Part shown: in pieces, positions 50,173 to 58,699 of the stretch
Layout of the letters: each line of letters begins with the position of its first letter
Position numbering within the stretch: position 1 is the stretch's first letter
Origin: Roseiarcus sp963709185
Lineage (GTDB): Bacteria; Pseudomonadota; Alphaproteobacteria; Rhizobiales; Beijerinckiaceae
Assembly (NCBI GenBank): GCA_963709185.1
Contig: CAVPVQ010000024.1
Coordinates: forward strand, 372,001-436,000
Length of the DNA stretch: 64,000 nucleotides
Direction of reading: 5' to 3'
Program-made: the position numbers and the translations under genes
Notes under the pieces: generated by a model
What the model was told of the DNA's origin: nothing
Seen by the model: only the letters and a program-made list of their open reading frames with translations
The model's database searches: none

Positions 50173-50381
50173 AGGATCGTCTCCCCCGTCACGCGACGGA
50201 GCAATCGGCGGCGGAGATTGTTCACCGCCCCGGGCGATGAGGGGTTACGGGGACAGGATACGCATTGCAGGATCCTCTCCCATTTCACGCAACGGAGCAA
50301 TCGGCGGCGGAGATTGTTCACCGCCCCCGGCGATGGGCGTATCGCGATTTGCTCGCCGAGCGATGCGAGAGGGAGAGCCAT
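50173..50381 (+). pseudogene. Tandem RAYT 5' fragments
   Basis: After each REP copy (50148, 50244) comes sequence that translates VTRRSNRRRRLFTAPGD or FTQRSNRRRRLFTAPGD, the N-terminal HVTQRGNRRQ...F region of the RAYT protein. The second copy runs on into codons for YRDLLAERCE before ending. Both copies are only the first 20-45 codons of the gene. Confidence 0.75.
50244..50268 (+). repeat. REP copy (second of tandem pair)
   Basis: Identical to the copy at 50148-50172, exactly 96 nt downstream of it, and again directly followed by a RAYT 5' fragment. Confidence 0.85.
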
Positions 50382-50448
50382 TTCCCCGCGGAATTGACCA
50401 TCGACACGATGCGATCGAGGGCGCCGCCTCCAAGCCCCTGTCGAACCC

Positions 50449-50754
50449 CTATTCCTCCGGCTCGGTGGTGAACAGCAGCGGATAGCCTTTCGCCCGGCCG
50501 GCGTCGGTGGCGCGGGTCGCCTTGCTCTCGGCGACGTCCCTGGTGAACACCGCGACGACGCAGACGCCGCGCCGGTGCGCGGTCATCATCACCCGATAGG
50601 CCTGATCCTCGCTGAGGCGGAATTCCCCCTTGAGCACCGTGACGACGAATTCGCGCGGCGTGAAATCGTCGTTGACCAGGATGACCTTGTGCAGGCGCGG
50701 CCGTTCGGTTTTCGGCCGGGTCTTGGTGCGTGTTTTGGCGTCGGTATCGCTCAT
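50449..50754 (-). CDS. clpS: ATP-dependent Clp protease adaptor ClpS
   Basis: 101 residues from the ATG at 50754. It delivers N-degron substrates to ClpAP. A disordered basic N-terminus (about 1-22) precedes the ClpS fold: HKVILVNDDFTPREFVVTVL (the NDD(F/Y)TP substrate-pocket motif), AYRVMMTAHRRGVCVVAVFTRDVAESK. It is normally followed by clpA; here clpA is not adjacent, and the mobile region starts just downstream. Confidence 0.94.
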   Translation of the reverse strand: MSDTDAKTRTKTRPKTERPRLHKVILVNDDFTPREFVVTVLKGEFRLSEDQAYRVMMTAHRRGVCVVAVFTRDVAESKATRATDAGRAKGYPLLFTTEPEE

Positions 50755-50971
50755 CGGCGGCGCTGTTCCTGAGGACGGACGAATGCAGAAAGCGCGGTCA
50801 GGATATATTCCCAAATTCGCGCCGGTCCGTCCACCGGCCGCCGGGCGCGGTCAAGTCCAAGCGCCCCTCACGCTCGCCGGTCTTCACTCTGTCGCTCCGA
50901 GGATTCCTCGCCGCGGGCGCCAAGGCCGGATGATCGATTTCGCGCAAGACTGGCCTTTGAGCTCGGATTGT

Positions 50972-50984
50972 GCTACATTGTAGC
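50972..50984. promoter_or_regulatory. Probable operator of the RelB/YafQ-type operon
   Basis: GCTACATTGTAGC is a perfect palindrome around a central T, 15 nt before the antitoxin GTG. Antitoxin autorepression sites normally sit here. Confidence 0.55.
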
Positions 50985-50999
50985 TCAGGAGAACAAACC

Positions 51000-51263
51000 G
51001 TGCCAGAAAATTCCGTGGTGCGCGCTCGCATTGACGAGCGCATTAAAGTCGAAGCCGCCGCCGTGCTGGCGGCGATGGGCCTGTCGGTGTCCGACGCCTT
51101 CCGCATGATGATGGTTCGGATCGCGGCGGACAAGGCGCTGCCGTTCAGCCCGCTCGTCCCCAACGCCACGACCATCGAAGCCATGAAGGCTGCCCGGCGA
51201 GGCGAATTGACCGAGGTCGCCTCCGGTGATGCGTTGCTCGCGAGCCTGAATGCGGACGATTAA
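51000..51263 (+). CDS. RelB/DinJ family antitoxin
   Basis: 87 residues from a GTG at 51000 with CAGGAG eight nt upstream. An N-terminal ribbon-helix-helix (VRARIDERIKVEAAAVLAAMGLSVSDAFRMMM) is typical of RelB/DinJ antitoxins. The C-terminal part (PFSPLVPNATTIEAMKAARRG) is the toxin-binding segment. The stop overlaps the toxin start by 14 nt, as in dinJ-yafQ pairs. Confidence 0.88.
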   Translation: MPENSVVRARIDERIKVEAAAVLAAMGLSVSDAFRMMMVRIAADKALPFSPLVPNATTIEAMKAARRGELTEVASGDALLASLNADD

Positions 51264-51532
51264 ATTTACCGCCCGTTTCAAGCGCGACTATCGCCGCGAG
51301 AAGTCCGCGCGGCACGGCAAGAAACTCGATGCGTTGCTGAAGGCGGTGGTCGACACGCTTGCCGCCGACGCGCCGTTGCCGCGCCGGAATTCGGAGCCAT
51401 CCGCTCGCGGGCGAATGGGATGATCATCGAGACTGCCACGTCCGACCTTATCTGATCCTGATCTACCGCAAGCCCGACGACGACAGCCTCGAACTCGTGC
51501 GCCTCGGCTCGCACAGCGAACTTGGATTTTGA
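51250..51532 (+). pseudogene. YafQ family toxin, frameshifted
   Basis: It starts MRTIKFTARFKRDYRREKSARHGKKL and runs to PLPRRNSE near 51396. There the frame breaks, and the rest (PLAGEWDDHRDCHV, LILIYRKPDDDSLELVRLGSHSELGF) continues in the next frame. Dropping one C (GAGCCATCC to GAGCATCC) restores a normal 93-residue YafQ-type mRNA interferase, including the C-terminal His and Phe. It is therefore either a recently silenced toxin or a sequence error. Confidence 0.82.
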
Positions 51533-51705
51533 ATCCGGGGCTTGTTACACGTCAAAGAAGGCTCCAAACGGATTCCGAGGAAGGCGCGGCTGAGGCGCCT
51601 TTGTCGCGTGTGCGACAAACGTCGCGAGGATGAAGATGAAAGGCGAGCTTTTGGAGCAAAAGGATGCTGTCGATGTTCTGACTTTTGCAGCCATGCGTCG
51701 CCGCA

Positions 51706-52102
51706 TCACCGTCGGGCGAGAAGCTGACGCCATGGCGTCCAGTAGAATTTCTCCCAACCGTCAATGACGCCCTGATAGTCCTGTTCGGGAACGTCGAGGT
51801 GCACGAGGTCGATGCGCCCCTCCGCGCCCTGCGGCGTGAACGTCAGGATCAGCGTGGAGTCCGGGATCTGAGGGTTCGAAATGCGTCGATCGCCAGGACT
51901 GGACGATCAGGACCGGCGCGCCGAGCGCCAGCACGACGCCGCTGATCGCTCCGTCAAACGCTTTGAACGCCGCGCCCGGCTTGGCCTCGATGGTCACCGG
52001 GCCGCCGGCGATCTCGCTATGTCCGGCCGGGTCCAGATACGTCGCATAGAGCGCCTCCGCCGGCGCGGGGAGCACGACCGACTGCCGAATGATGCTTCTC
52101 AT
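51706..52102 (-). pseudogene. SRPBCC/AHSA1-type domain protein, frameshifted
   Basis: The first part (IIRQSVVLPAPAEALYATYLDP, GGPVTIEAKPGAAFKAFDG) and the second part (STLILTFTPQGAEGRIDLVH, FYWTPWRQLLARR) together make a complete START-like AHSA1 domain of about 131 residues. They are separated by one extra base near 51870. Removing a single T between CCC and CAGATCC joins them. Lipid- or hydrophobic-ligand-binding fold; role unknown. Confidence 0.8.
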
Positions 52103-52190
52103 GATGCGAAAACCTCCTCGTCCAACGCTCCGGGAATCTCGCCTTGTTCGGCCTCAGTAGCGAATATCAGAGGCGCCTTCGGCCCGCCTC

Positions 52191-53396
52191 TCACGCCCGC
52201 TCCAGCGCCAGCGCGATCCCCTGCCCGACGCCGATGCACATGGTCGCCAGCGCGCGCCGGGCGCCGCGGTCGTTCATCTCGATCGCCGCGGTCAAGCGCG
52301 AGGCGCGCGCCCGACATGCCGAGCGGATGGCCGATCGCGATGGCGCCGCCGTTCGGGTTCACGTGTTCGGCGTCGTCAGGAAGGTTGAGCGCGCGCAACA
52401 CGGCGAGCGCCTGCGCGGCGAACGCCTCGTTGAGTTCGATCACGCCGAAATCCTCGATTTTCAATCCGAGCCGCTCCATCAGTTTGACGGTCGCCGGAAC
52501 GGGGCCGTAGCCCATGATGCGCGGCGCGACGCCGGCGGTGGCGAGGCCGACGATGCGGGCGATCGGGCGCAGCCCGTGCCGCTCGACCGCCGCGCCCGAG
52601 GCGACGATGACCGCCGCCGCGCCGTCGTTGACCCCGGAGGCGTTGCCCGCCGTCACCGTGCCGCCCTTGCGGAACGGCGTCGGCAAAGCGGCGAGCTTGT
52701 CGAGGCTCGTCTCGCGCGGATGCTCGTCATCGGCGACGACAGTGACCTTGCCCTTGCGGTCCTTGATCTCGACGGGCGCGATTTCGCGCGCCAGCCGGCC
52801 GCTCTTTTGCGCGGCGGCGGCGCGCGCCTGGCTGCGCAGCGCGAACGCGTCCTGGTCGGCGCGCGAGACCTGGAATTCCTCGGCGACGTTTTCGGCGGTT
52901 TCCGGCATGGAATCGACGCCGTATTGCGCCTTCATCAGCGGATTGACGAAACGCCAGCCGATCGTCGTGTCGAAGATTTCGGCGTGGCGCGAAAAGGCTT
53001 CGGTCGCCTTGCCCTGCACGAAGGGCGCGCGCGACATCGATTCGACGCCGCCGGCGATCGCGAGCATCGATCTCGCCAGCCCGCACCGCCCGCGCGGCCG
53101 TGCCGATCGCGTCGAGGCCGGAACCGCACAGCCGATTGATCGTGGCGGCGGGAACCGTCTGCGGCAGGCCGGCGAGCAGCGCGCGCCATGCGCGCGACGT
53201 TGCGATTGTCCTCGCCCGCCTGGTTGGCGCAACCGGCGTAGACGTCGTCGATGGCTCGCGGATCGAGGCCCGGCGCCCTGGCGAGCGCCGCCTTGATCGC
53301 ATGGGCGAGCAGGTCGTCAGGACGAACCGCCGACAGCGCGCCGCCGTAGCGGCCGACCGGGGTGCGCGCGCCTTCGCACAAAAAGGCTTCGGTCAT
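52191..53396 (-). pseudogene. Acetyl-CoA acyltransferase (thiolase; 3-oxoadipyl-CoA thiolase-like), three frameshifts
   Basis: Reconstructed, it is about 400 residues and very like PcaF: MTEAFLCEGARTPVGRYGGAL, INRLCGSGLDAIGTAARAVRAG with the nucleophilic Cys, GGVESMSRAPFVQGKATEAF, NEAFAAQALAVLRALNL and GGAIAIGHPLGMSGARL (catalytic His), MCIGVGQGIALALERA at the end. The frame changes near 53190, 53075 and 52310, in each case by one extra base, and the total length is a multiple of three. Catalyses thiolysis of a 3-ketoacyl-CoA, the last step of beta-oxidation or of the beta-ketoadipate route. It pairs with the downstream FadJ-like gene. Likely functional. Confidence 0.85.
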
Positions 53397-53454
53397 TTCC
53401 AGGGCTCCGCGCTTCTAACGGGTGTGACCCGCCTGTAATGAATGTCCGGCTGCC

Positions 53455-55567
53455 TCAACGACGGGCGGCCGCCTCGCCGGGCGCCAGATCGGCGAAGCGC
53501 CGGCCGCCTTGCGCGAGATCGCGCAACAGCGGCGCCGGTTCATAGCCCGCGCCGGCGAAGGCGTGCGCCTCCTCGACGTCGGCGAGGATTTGTCGCAAGC
53601 CCGAGCGCGTCGGCCTCGAACATCGGGCCGCCGCGCCAGGCGGGATAGCCGTAGCCGTTGATCAGCACGACGTCGATATCCAGCGCGCGACGCGCGACGC
53701 CGTCGCTGAGCACTTTGGCGCCCTCGTTGACGATCGCCGCGCGCACCAGCCGCTGGATGGTTTCGTCGGAAAATTCGCGATGCGGGCGGCCCTTGCGCGC
53801 GCGCACCTTGTCGATCAGTTCGGCCACGACGGGATCGAGACTCTTCTTGCCCTCGGCGTAGCGATACCAGCCGGCGCCAGTCTTCTGTCCGAAGCGGCCG
53901 AGTTCGCAAAGCTCGTCGGCGATCGTTCCGGCGTAACGCTTGTTGGAATCGAGCGTCGGCGCGAGGCGCTTGCGCCGCGCCCAGCCGATATCGAGGCCGG
54001 CAAGGTCGCCGACCGCATAGGGACCCATCGCAAAGCCGAAGCGCTCCAGCGCGGCGTCCACACCTTGCGGCGTCGCGCCGTCCTCGACCATCATGTCGAC
54101 GATCGGGCGCCAGTGGGCGAGGATGCGATTGCCGATGAAGCCGTCGCACACGCCGCAAACCACGGCGATCTTGCCAAGCCGACGCGCGACGGCGACGCCG
54201 GTCGCGACCGCGTCCTTGTCGCTCGCCGGCGCCTCGACCACTTCGACGAGACGCATCACATTGGCCGGCGAGAAAAAATGCAGGCCGATCACGTCGCCGG
54301 GCCGGCCGCTCGCCGCGCCGATCGCGCCGACGTCGAGATAGGAGGTGTTGGTCGCCAGGATCGCGCCGGGTCTCGCCGTCGCGCCGAGCCGACCGAATAT
54401 ATCCTGCTTGACCGCCATATCCTCGAAGGCCGCCTCGACGATCAGATCGCAATGCGCGAGCGTCGAAAAATCCGCGCTCACCGCGACGCGGGCGCTGCGC
54501 GCCTGACGCTCGTCGGCGCCGAGCCGCCCGGATTTGACCTGGCGGTCCCACGGCGCGGCGATGCGCTGGCGCCCGGCTTGCGCCGCGGCCTCGCTGGTCT
54601 CGACCACGACGACGCGATAGCCGGCGTCGGCGAAGGCCACCGAAATCCCCGCCCCCATCGTGCCGGCGCCGATGACGCCGACCACCTCCACCTTGCGCGG
54701 CGCGACGCCTTCAAGCTGCGGCGCGCGCGGCGCCTCGCGCTCGGCGGTGAAGACGTAGCGCATCGCCTTCGATTGATCGCTGCGCAGCATTTCGATGAAT
54801 GCGGCGCGCTCGCGCGCCATGCCCTCGGCGAAGGGCAGTTCGGCGGCGAGCAGGACGGTGCGCGCCGCGACGGACGGCGAAGCCTGGCCGCGCGATTTTT
54901 TCTCCACCGCCGCCAGCGCGGCCTCGATCTCGGCGCGATCGAATGGCGGCGTCGGGATCGCGCTCAGCCGGCGGACCGGGCGCCCGACGGCGGCGCGCGC
55001 CAGCGCCAGCGCGGCCTCGCGCAGGTCGCCGTCGGCGATCTCATCGGCGATCCCGAGCGCCAGCGCCTCCTTGGCGGCAACCTGCCGCCCACTGGAGGCG
55101 ATGTCGATCGCGTCGCGCAGGCCGATCAGGCGCGGCAGGCGCTGGGTGCCGCCGGCGCCGGGAATGAGGCCGAGCTTGACTTCCGGCAGGCCGACCCGCG
55201 CCCCGGCGTCGAGCACGCGGGCGTGGCAGGCCAAGGCGAGTTCGAATCCGCCGCCAAGCGCTGTGCCATGGACCGCGGCGACGACCGGTTTCTTCGAGGC
55301 TTCGACAATCGCCAGCACCTCGGGCAGCGCGGGCGCCAGCGGCGGCTTGCCGAATTCGCGGATATCGGCGCCGGCGACGAAGGTCCGCCCCTCGCAAGCG
55401 ATGACGATCGCCTCGACGGCGGGATCGACGCCTGCCGCCTCGATCGCGCCCGCCAGACCCTGGCGGACCGCTTGCGAGCTGGCGTTCACCGGTGGATTGT
55501 CGATCAGCACCAGCGCGATGGAGCCCCGGAACTCGGTCCGAACCACTGGCGCCGCGTTGTCTGGCAA
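53455..55567 (-). CDS. 3-hydroxyacyl-CoA dehydrogenase/enoyl-CoA hydratase bifunctional protein (FadJ-like), C-terminal frameshift
   Basis: About 703 residues. N-terminal crotonase domain: GRTFVAGADIREFG, AAVHGTALGGGFELALACHARV, LPEVKLGLIPGAGGTQRL. Then an NAD-binding domain, VEVVGVIGAGTMGAGISVAFADAGYRVVVVE, and the C-terminal dehydrogenase domain with RPGDVIGLHFFSPANVMRLVEVV and GYGYPAWRGGPMFEADALG. The TTG at 55567 is the best start: GGGGAGG lies 6-7 nt before it, whereas longer ATG starts lack a site. One extra base near 53597 shifts the last 45 codons; without it the end is the normal ILADVEEAHAF...LAPGEAAARR. Hydrates and oxidises acyl-CoA intermediates; follows the thiolase as a beta-oxidation unit. 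Confidence 0.88.
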
Positions 55568-55712
55568 GCGTTTCCTCCCCATGTCCAACCGATTGCCGTA
55601 CGATGACATCCTTAGTGCGACGGTCGCAGCCGCGCAATCCGCAACGCCTTCGGGAATTGTGTCTGGCGGACGTTCGATCTGCCAGGATCGTCCATCGGCC
55701 TGTCCACGGAGT

Positions 55713-55742
55713 CGTCATTGCGAGCGGAGCGAAGCAATGACG
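55713..55742. repeat. Alphaproteobacterial REP element
   Basis: GTCATTGC (55714-55721) and its complement GCAATGAC (55734-55741) enclose GAGCGGAGCGAA. This is a dispersed palindromic element common between genes in alphaproteobacteria. A degenerate inverted relative lies around 55790-55830, inside the start of the DUF6790 gene's 3' end. Confidence 0.75.
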
Positions 55743-55781
55743 GAGGGGTGGCTGGTTGTTCGCCGGCCACGGAGGGCGCCG

Positions 55782-56282
55782 CTAGGGGTTTCGCGACGCG
55801 CTTCTTGAGCGCTTCGCAACGACGAGAAGAACGATGGCGAGCAGAGGGCAGACGACGTCCATGTAGAACGGGACGCCGGCGTTGCCCGGCGCAAAGTTGC
55901 CGGCGATCATCATCTGTCTGACATGGCCGATGGCGTCGCCCAGGAGGAAGATCGAGGCGGCGCTGACAGCCGCCGCCTTGAAGTTCAGATCGCTCCAGAA
56001 GGCGAGGCAGGCGGTCACGCCGAAGGCGAGGTCGGCCATGCCGACCTCGAACTGGAACGGGCTCGTTCGCCATCCGATGTGGTCCGCGGCGATCGCAGGA
56101 AAGAAGATGTGGGCGATTCCGGCCCATAGCCCGGTGACGCCGATCGGCAGCAGCAGTATCCACGATAGAAATCGCTCTGCTGCAATCCCTCGGCCGCGCT
56201 GCGCCGCCGCCACCGCCAAAGCGAGGACGAACAGCAGGGCGGGAAGGTTGCGCGCTAAAAAGCCTATGAGATCAGGAATCAT
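55782..56282 (-). CDS. DUF6790 family membrane protein
   Basis: 166 residues with about five membrane helices, starting MIPDLIGFLARNLPALLFVLA. ATG at 56282 with GGAGGG upstream. WILLLPIGVTGLWAGIAHIFFP, HIGWRTSPFQFEVGMADLAFG and LGDAIGHVRQMMIAGNFAPGN are features of the DUF6790 family. Function unknown. The last codons run into the REP-flanked region, and nearby sequence is degenerate. Confidence 0.78.
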   Translation of the reverse strand: MIPDLIGFLARNLPALLFVLALAVAAAQRGRGIAAERFLSWILLLPIGVTGLWAGIAHIFFPAIAADHIGWRTSPFQFEVGMADLAFGVTACLAFWSDLNFKAAAVSAASIFLLGDAIGHVRQMMIAGNFAPGNAGVPFYMDVVCPLLAIVLLVVAKRSRSASRNP

Positions 56283-56520
56283 CGAACCGTTCCCTCCTGC
56301 GCAGGGGACGCCCTCTTTCAGAGATTGAAAACCGCCGTCGCCCCTCGACAACGGCCAAGCCGGCCGCCGGCGTCCAATCATCGCGACAGGCGCTTCCCGA
56401 CCAAAGGCGACCTGAAAACCGATCGGCGTCGGCTCGTCCCATTCGACGAACGATCCGTCCCCCAAAGTGTCTTAGTTTGTTCATCAAGCTGATTTACGCA
56501 ACAGTCTACGGAGGTCTTGA

Positions 56521-56754
56521 ATGGAAAGCGATACTCTGGAACTCGATCAGATGCAGAGCGCCTACCGGGCGACGGTCGAAGAATGGATTGCGGCGATCAA
56601 GGCTGAAGAAGCGCTTGCGTCGGTCAACCATTCGGTCGCCGATATCGATCTGTGGGAAGCGGCGCACTTCAAGGAAGAAGAGATTCGCCAGAAAGTGCAC
56701 GCCGCCAAGAAACAATACGAAGACGCGCTGCGCGAAAAATTCTTCGACTTCTAG
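56521..56754 (+). CDS. Small conserved helical protein
   Basis: 77 residues, mostly charged helix (YRATVEEWIAAIKAEEALAS, then HFKEEEIRQKVHAAKKQYEDAL), ending KFFDF. GGAGG is well placed before the ATG. No membrane helix, no Cys. I recognise it as an orphan hypothetical of proteobacteria, not a defined domain. Confidence 0.65.
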   Translation: MESDTLELDQMQSAYRATVEEWIAAIKAEEALASVNHSVADIDLWEAAHFKEEEIRQKVHAAKKQYEDALREKFFDF

Positions 56755-57035
56755 CGCGCGCCTAGACGCGAGCGCGGCTCCGCATCCCGGACGGTGGGCT
56801 TTTCGCCCCGCGGCTGCCAGATAGCCACGAAGGCCGACGTTCGGCCTCTTCCGGCGTCCAGGCTGAGGCTCCCTCGCGTCGCTTCCCTGCGCCGCAGGCC
56901 GGGCCGCCGCGCATTTTCATATTCCCGACGTCTCCGCTAAATTTCCTCTCTTCGCGTTGTCGAAACCGCGGCCGCTCGAACGTCATTGGGGCAGCGAGGC
57001 CCAACGCCGCGCGATATGGATGTGAGGAGAACGTC

Positions 57036-57383
57036 ATGCAGTATATGCTTTTGATCTATGGCGACGAAGCCGCGCGCGGCAGCGCGACCAAGGAGCAGAT
57101 GGGCCAGATGTACGCGGCCTATGGCGCCTATACCGAGGCGATGAAAAAGGCGGGCGTCTTCAAGGCGGGCGATCCGCTGGAGGCTTCCTCCACGGCGACC
57201 ACCGTGCGCGCCTCGAACGGCAAGAGCAAAGTGCTGAACGGACCCTATGCCGAGACCAAGGAGCAGCTCGGCGGCTATTACCTGATCGAGGCCGCCGATC
57301 TCGACGCGGCGCTTTCCTGGGCGGCGCGCTGTCCCGGCGCCCAGGTCGGCGCGATCGAGGTTCGCCCGGTCCGGCCGATGTGA
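57036..57383 (+). CDS. YciI-family (DGPF) protein
   Basis: 115 residues: MQYMLLIYGDEAARG at the start, VLNGPYAETKEQLGGYYLIEA in the middle and RPVRPM at the end. A YCII/DGPF fold of ferredoxin type. GAGGAG precedes the ATG. Such proteins are the standard genomic partner of ECF42 sigma factors, and that gene starts 31 nt downstream. Enzymatic role unknown; possibly stress related (inference). Confidence 0.9.
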   Translation: MQYMLLIYGDEAARGSATKEQMGQMYAAYGAYTEAMKKAGVFKAGDPLEASSTATTVRASNGKSKVLNGPYAETKEQLGGYYLIEAADLDAALSWAARCPGAQVGAIEVRPVRPM

Positions 57384-57413
57384 TCGAGCGCCTTCCATAA
57401 TCTGGAATTGCTC

Positions 57414-58666
57414 ATGCCGCGAGAAGGCGAGCAGCATGCAGCCGCGGCCGCGGCCGCCGAGGCGGTCGCGCGCCGAAGCTACGGCAAGCTGATTGCTTTC
57501 CTCAGCGCGCGGACGCGCGACGTGGCGGGCGCCGAGGACGCGCTGTCCGAAGCGTTCGCCGCCGCGCTGGTCGATTGGCCGGTCGCCGGCGCGCCGCGCA
57601 GCTCCCGAGGCGTGGCTCCTCGCTGTCGCGCAGGCGCAAGATGATCGACGCCGACCGGCGCCGGCGGGTCGGCGATGCGGCGGCGAGCCATCTGCAATTG
57701 CTGGCGCAGGAGCTGGAGGCCATGGCCGGCGATGCGCCGCAAATTCCCGACGAGCGTCTGGCGCTGATGTTCGCCTGCGCCCATCCGGCGATCGAGCCGG
57801 CGATCAGGGCGCCGCTGATCCTGCAGACGATCCTCGGGTTTGACGCGCAGGCGATCGGCTCGGCCTTTCTGGTGTCGCCCGCCGCGATGGGCCAGCGGCT
57901 GGCCCGCGCCAAGAACAAGATCCGCGCCGCCGGGATTCCATTCCGCGCGCCCGAACGGGCCGATATGCGCGAACGCCTCGAAGCGGTGCTGGAGGCGATC
58001 TACGCGGCGTTCACGGAGGGCTGGGCCGACCCGGCCGGGGTCGAAGCGCGCCCCGGCGACCTTTCTGAGGAGGCGATCTGGCTCGGGCGGCTGGTCGTCC
58101 AGCTTCTGCCCGACGAGCCGGAAGCGCTCGGCCTGCTCGCGCTGATGCTCTATTCGCAGGCGCGACGCGGCGCGCGGCGCGACGCGTCGGGCGAGTTCGT
58201 GCCGCTCGCCGATCAGGACCCGGCGCTGTGGGACGGCGCGCTGATCGACGAGGCCGAAGCGCTGCTGTTCAGCGCCAGCGCGTTCGAGGCGTTCGATCGC
58301 TATCAGCTCGAAGCGGCGATTCAATCGGCCCATGTCGTGCGCCGCCGCGGCGGCGAGACCGCCTGGGCGGCGATCGAGCGGCTCTATGACGGGCTCTGCG
58401 CGATCACCGGCTCGCCGGTCGCCGCGATCAACCGGGCGATCGCGGTGGCCGAGACGCGCGGCCCGGCGGCCGGACTGGCGGCGCTGCCGACGGTGGACGA
58501 AGGCTCGCGTCTCGCCGACTACCAGCCCTATTGGGCGGCGCGCGCCGAACTGCTGTCGCGGCTTGGCGAGACCGACGCCGCTGAGGAGGCCTATGACCGG
58601 GCGATCGGCCTGGAGGCCGACTCAGCCGTTCGGCGGTTTCTGCAAAAGCGACGGGGGCAGGGTTAG
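57414..58666 (+). pseudogene. ECF42-type RNA polymerase sigma factor, two frameshifts
   Basis: About 416 residues when repaired. The sigma2 region (SYGKLIAFLSARTRDVAGAED) is followed by APEAWLLAVAQ and RKMIDADRRRRVGDAAASHLQ, each in a different frame. Dropping one T near 57600 and one G near 57635 joins them. Sigma4 follows (LQTILGFDAQAIGSAFLVSPAAM, LARAKNKIRAAG), then a long C-terminal helical extension with tetratricopeptide-like repeats (about 210-416: WAAIERLYDGLCAITGSPVAAINRAIAVAE). The DGPF gene next door makes it ECF42. Both frameshifts are extra bases. Confidence 0.85.
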
Positions 58667-58699
58667 GCGCCGATGCTCCAAAAGGGTCGATCAGCAAAT

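Larger units (their letters stand above)
50069..50448. other. Repeat region between cupin gene and clpS
   Basis: 380 nt containing two tandem copies of a 96-nt unit (REP plus the first codons of a RAYT gene), described separately. No intact gene. Confidence 0.6.

Noticed and set aside
50148..50340. Possible CRISPR-like repeat-spacer pattern
   Set aside because: The 71 nt between the repeats are themselves duplicated and encode a RAYT fragment, so they are not unique spacers.
45680..50400. A prophage or intact integrative element
   Set aside because: No integrase, capsid, tail or conjugation genes; only IS fragments, a RAYT unit and small orphans.
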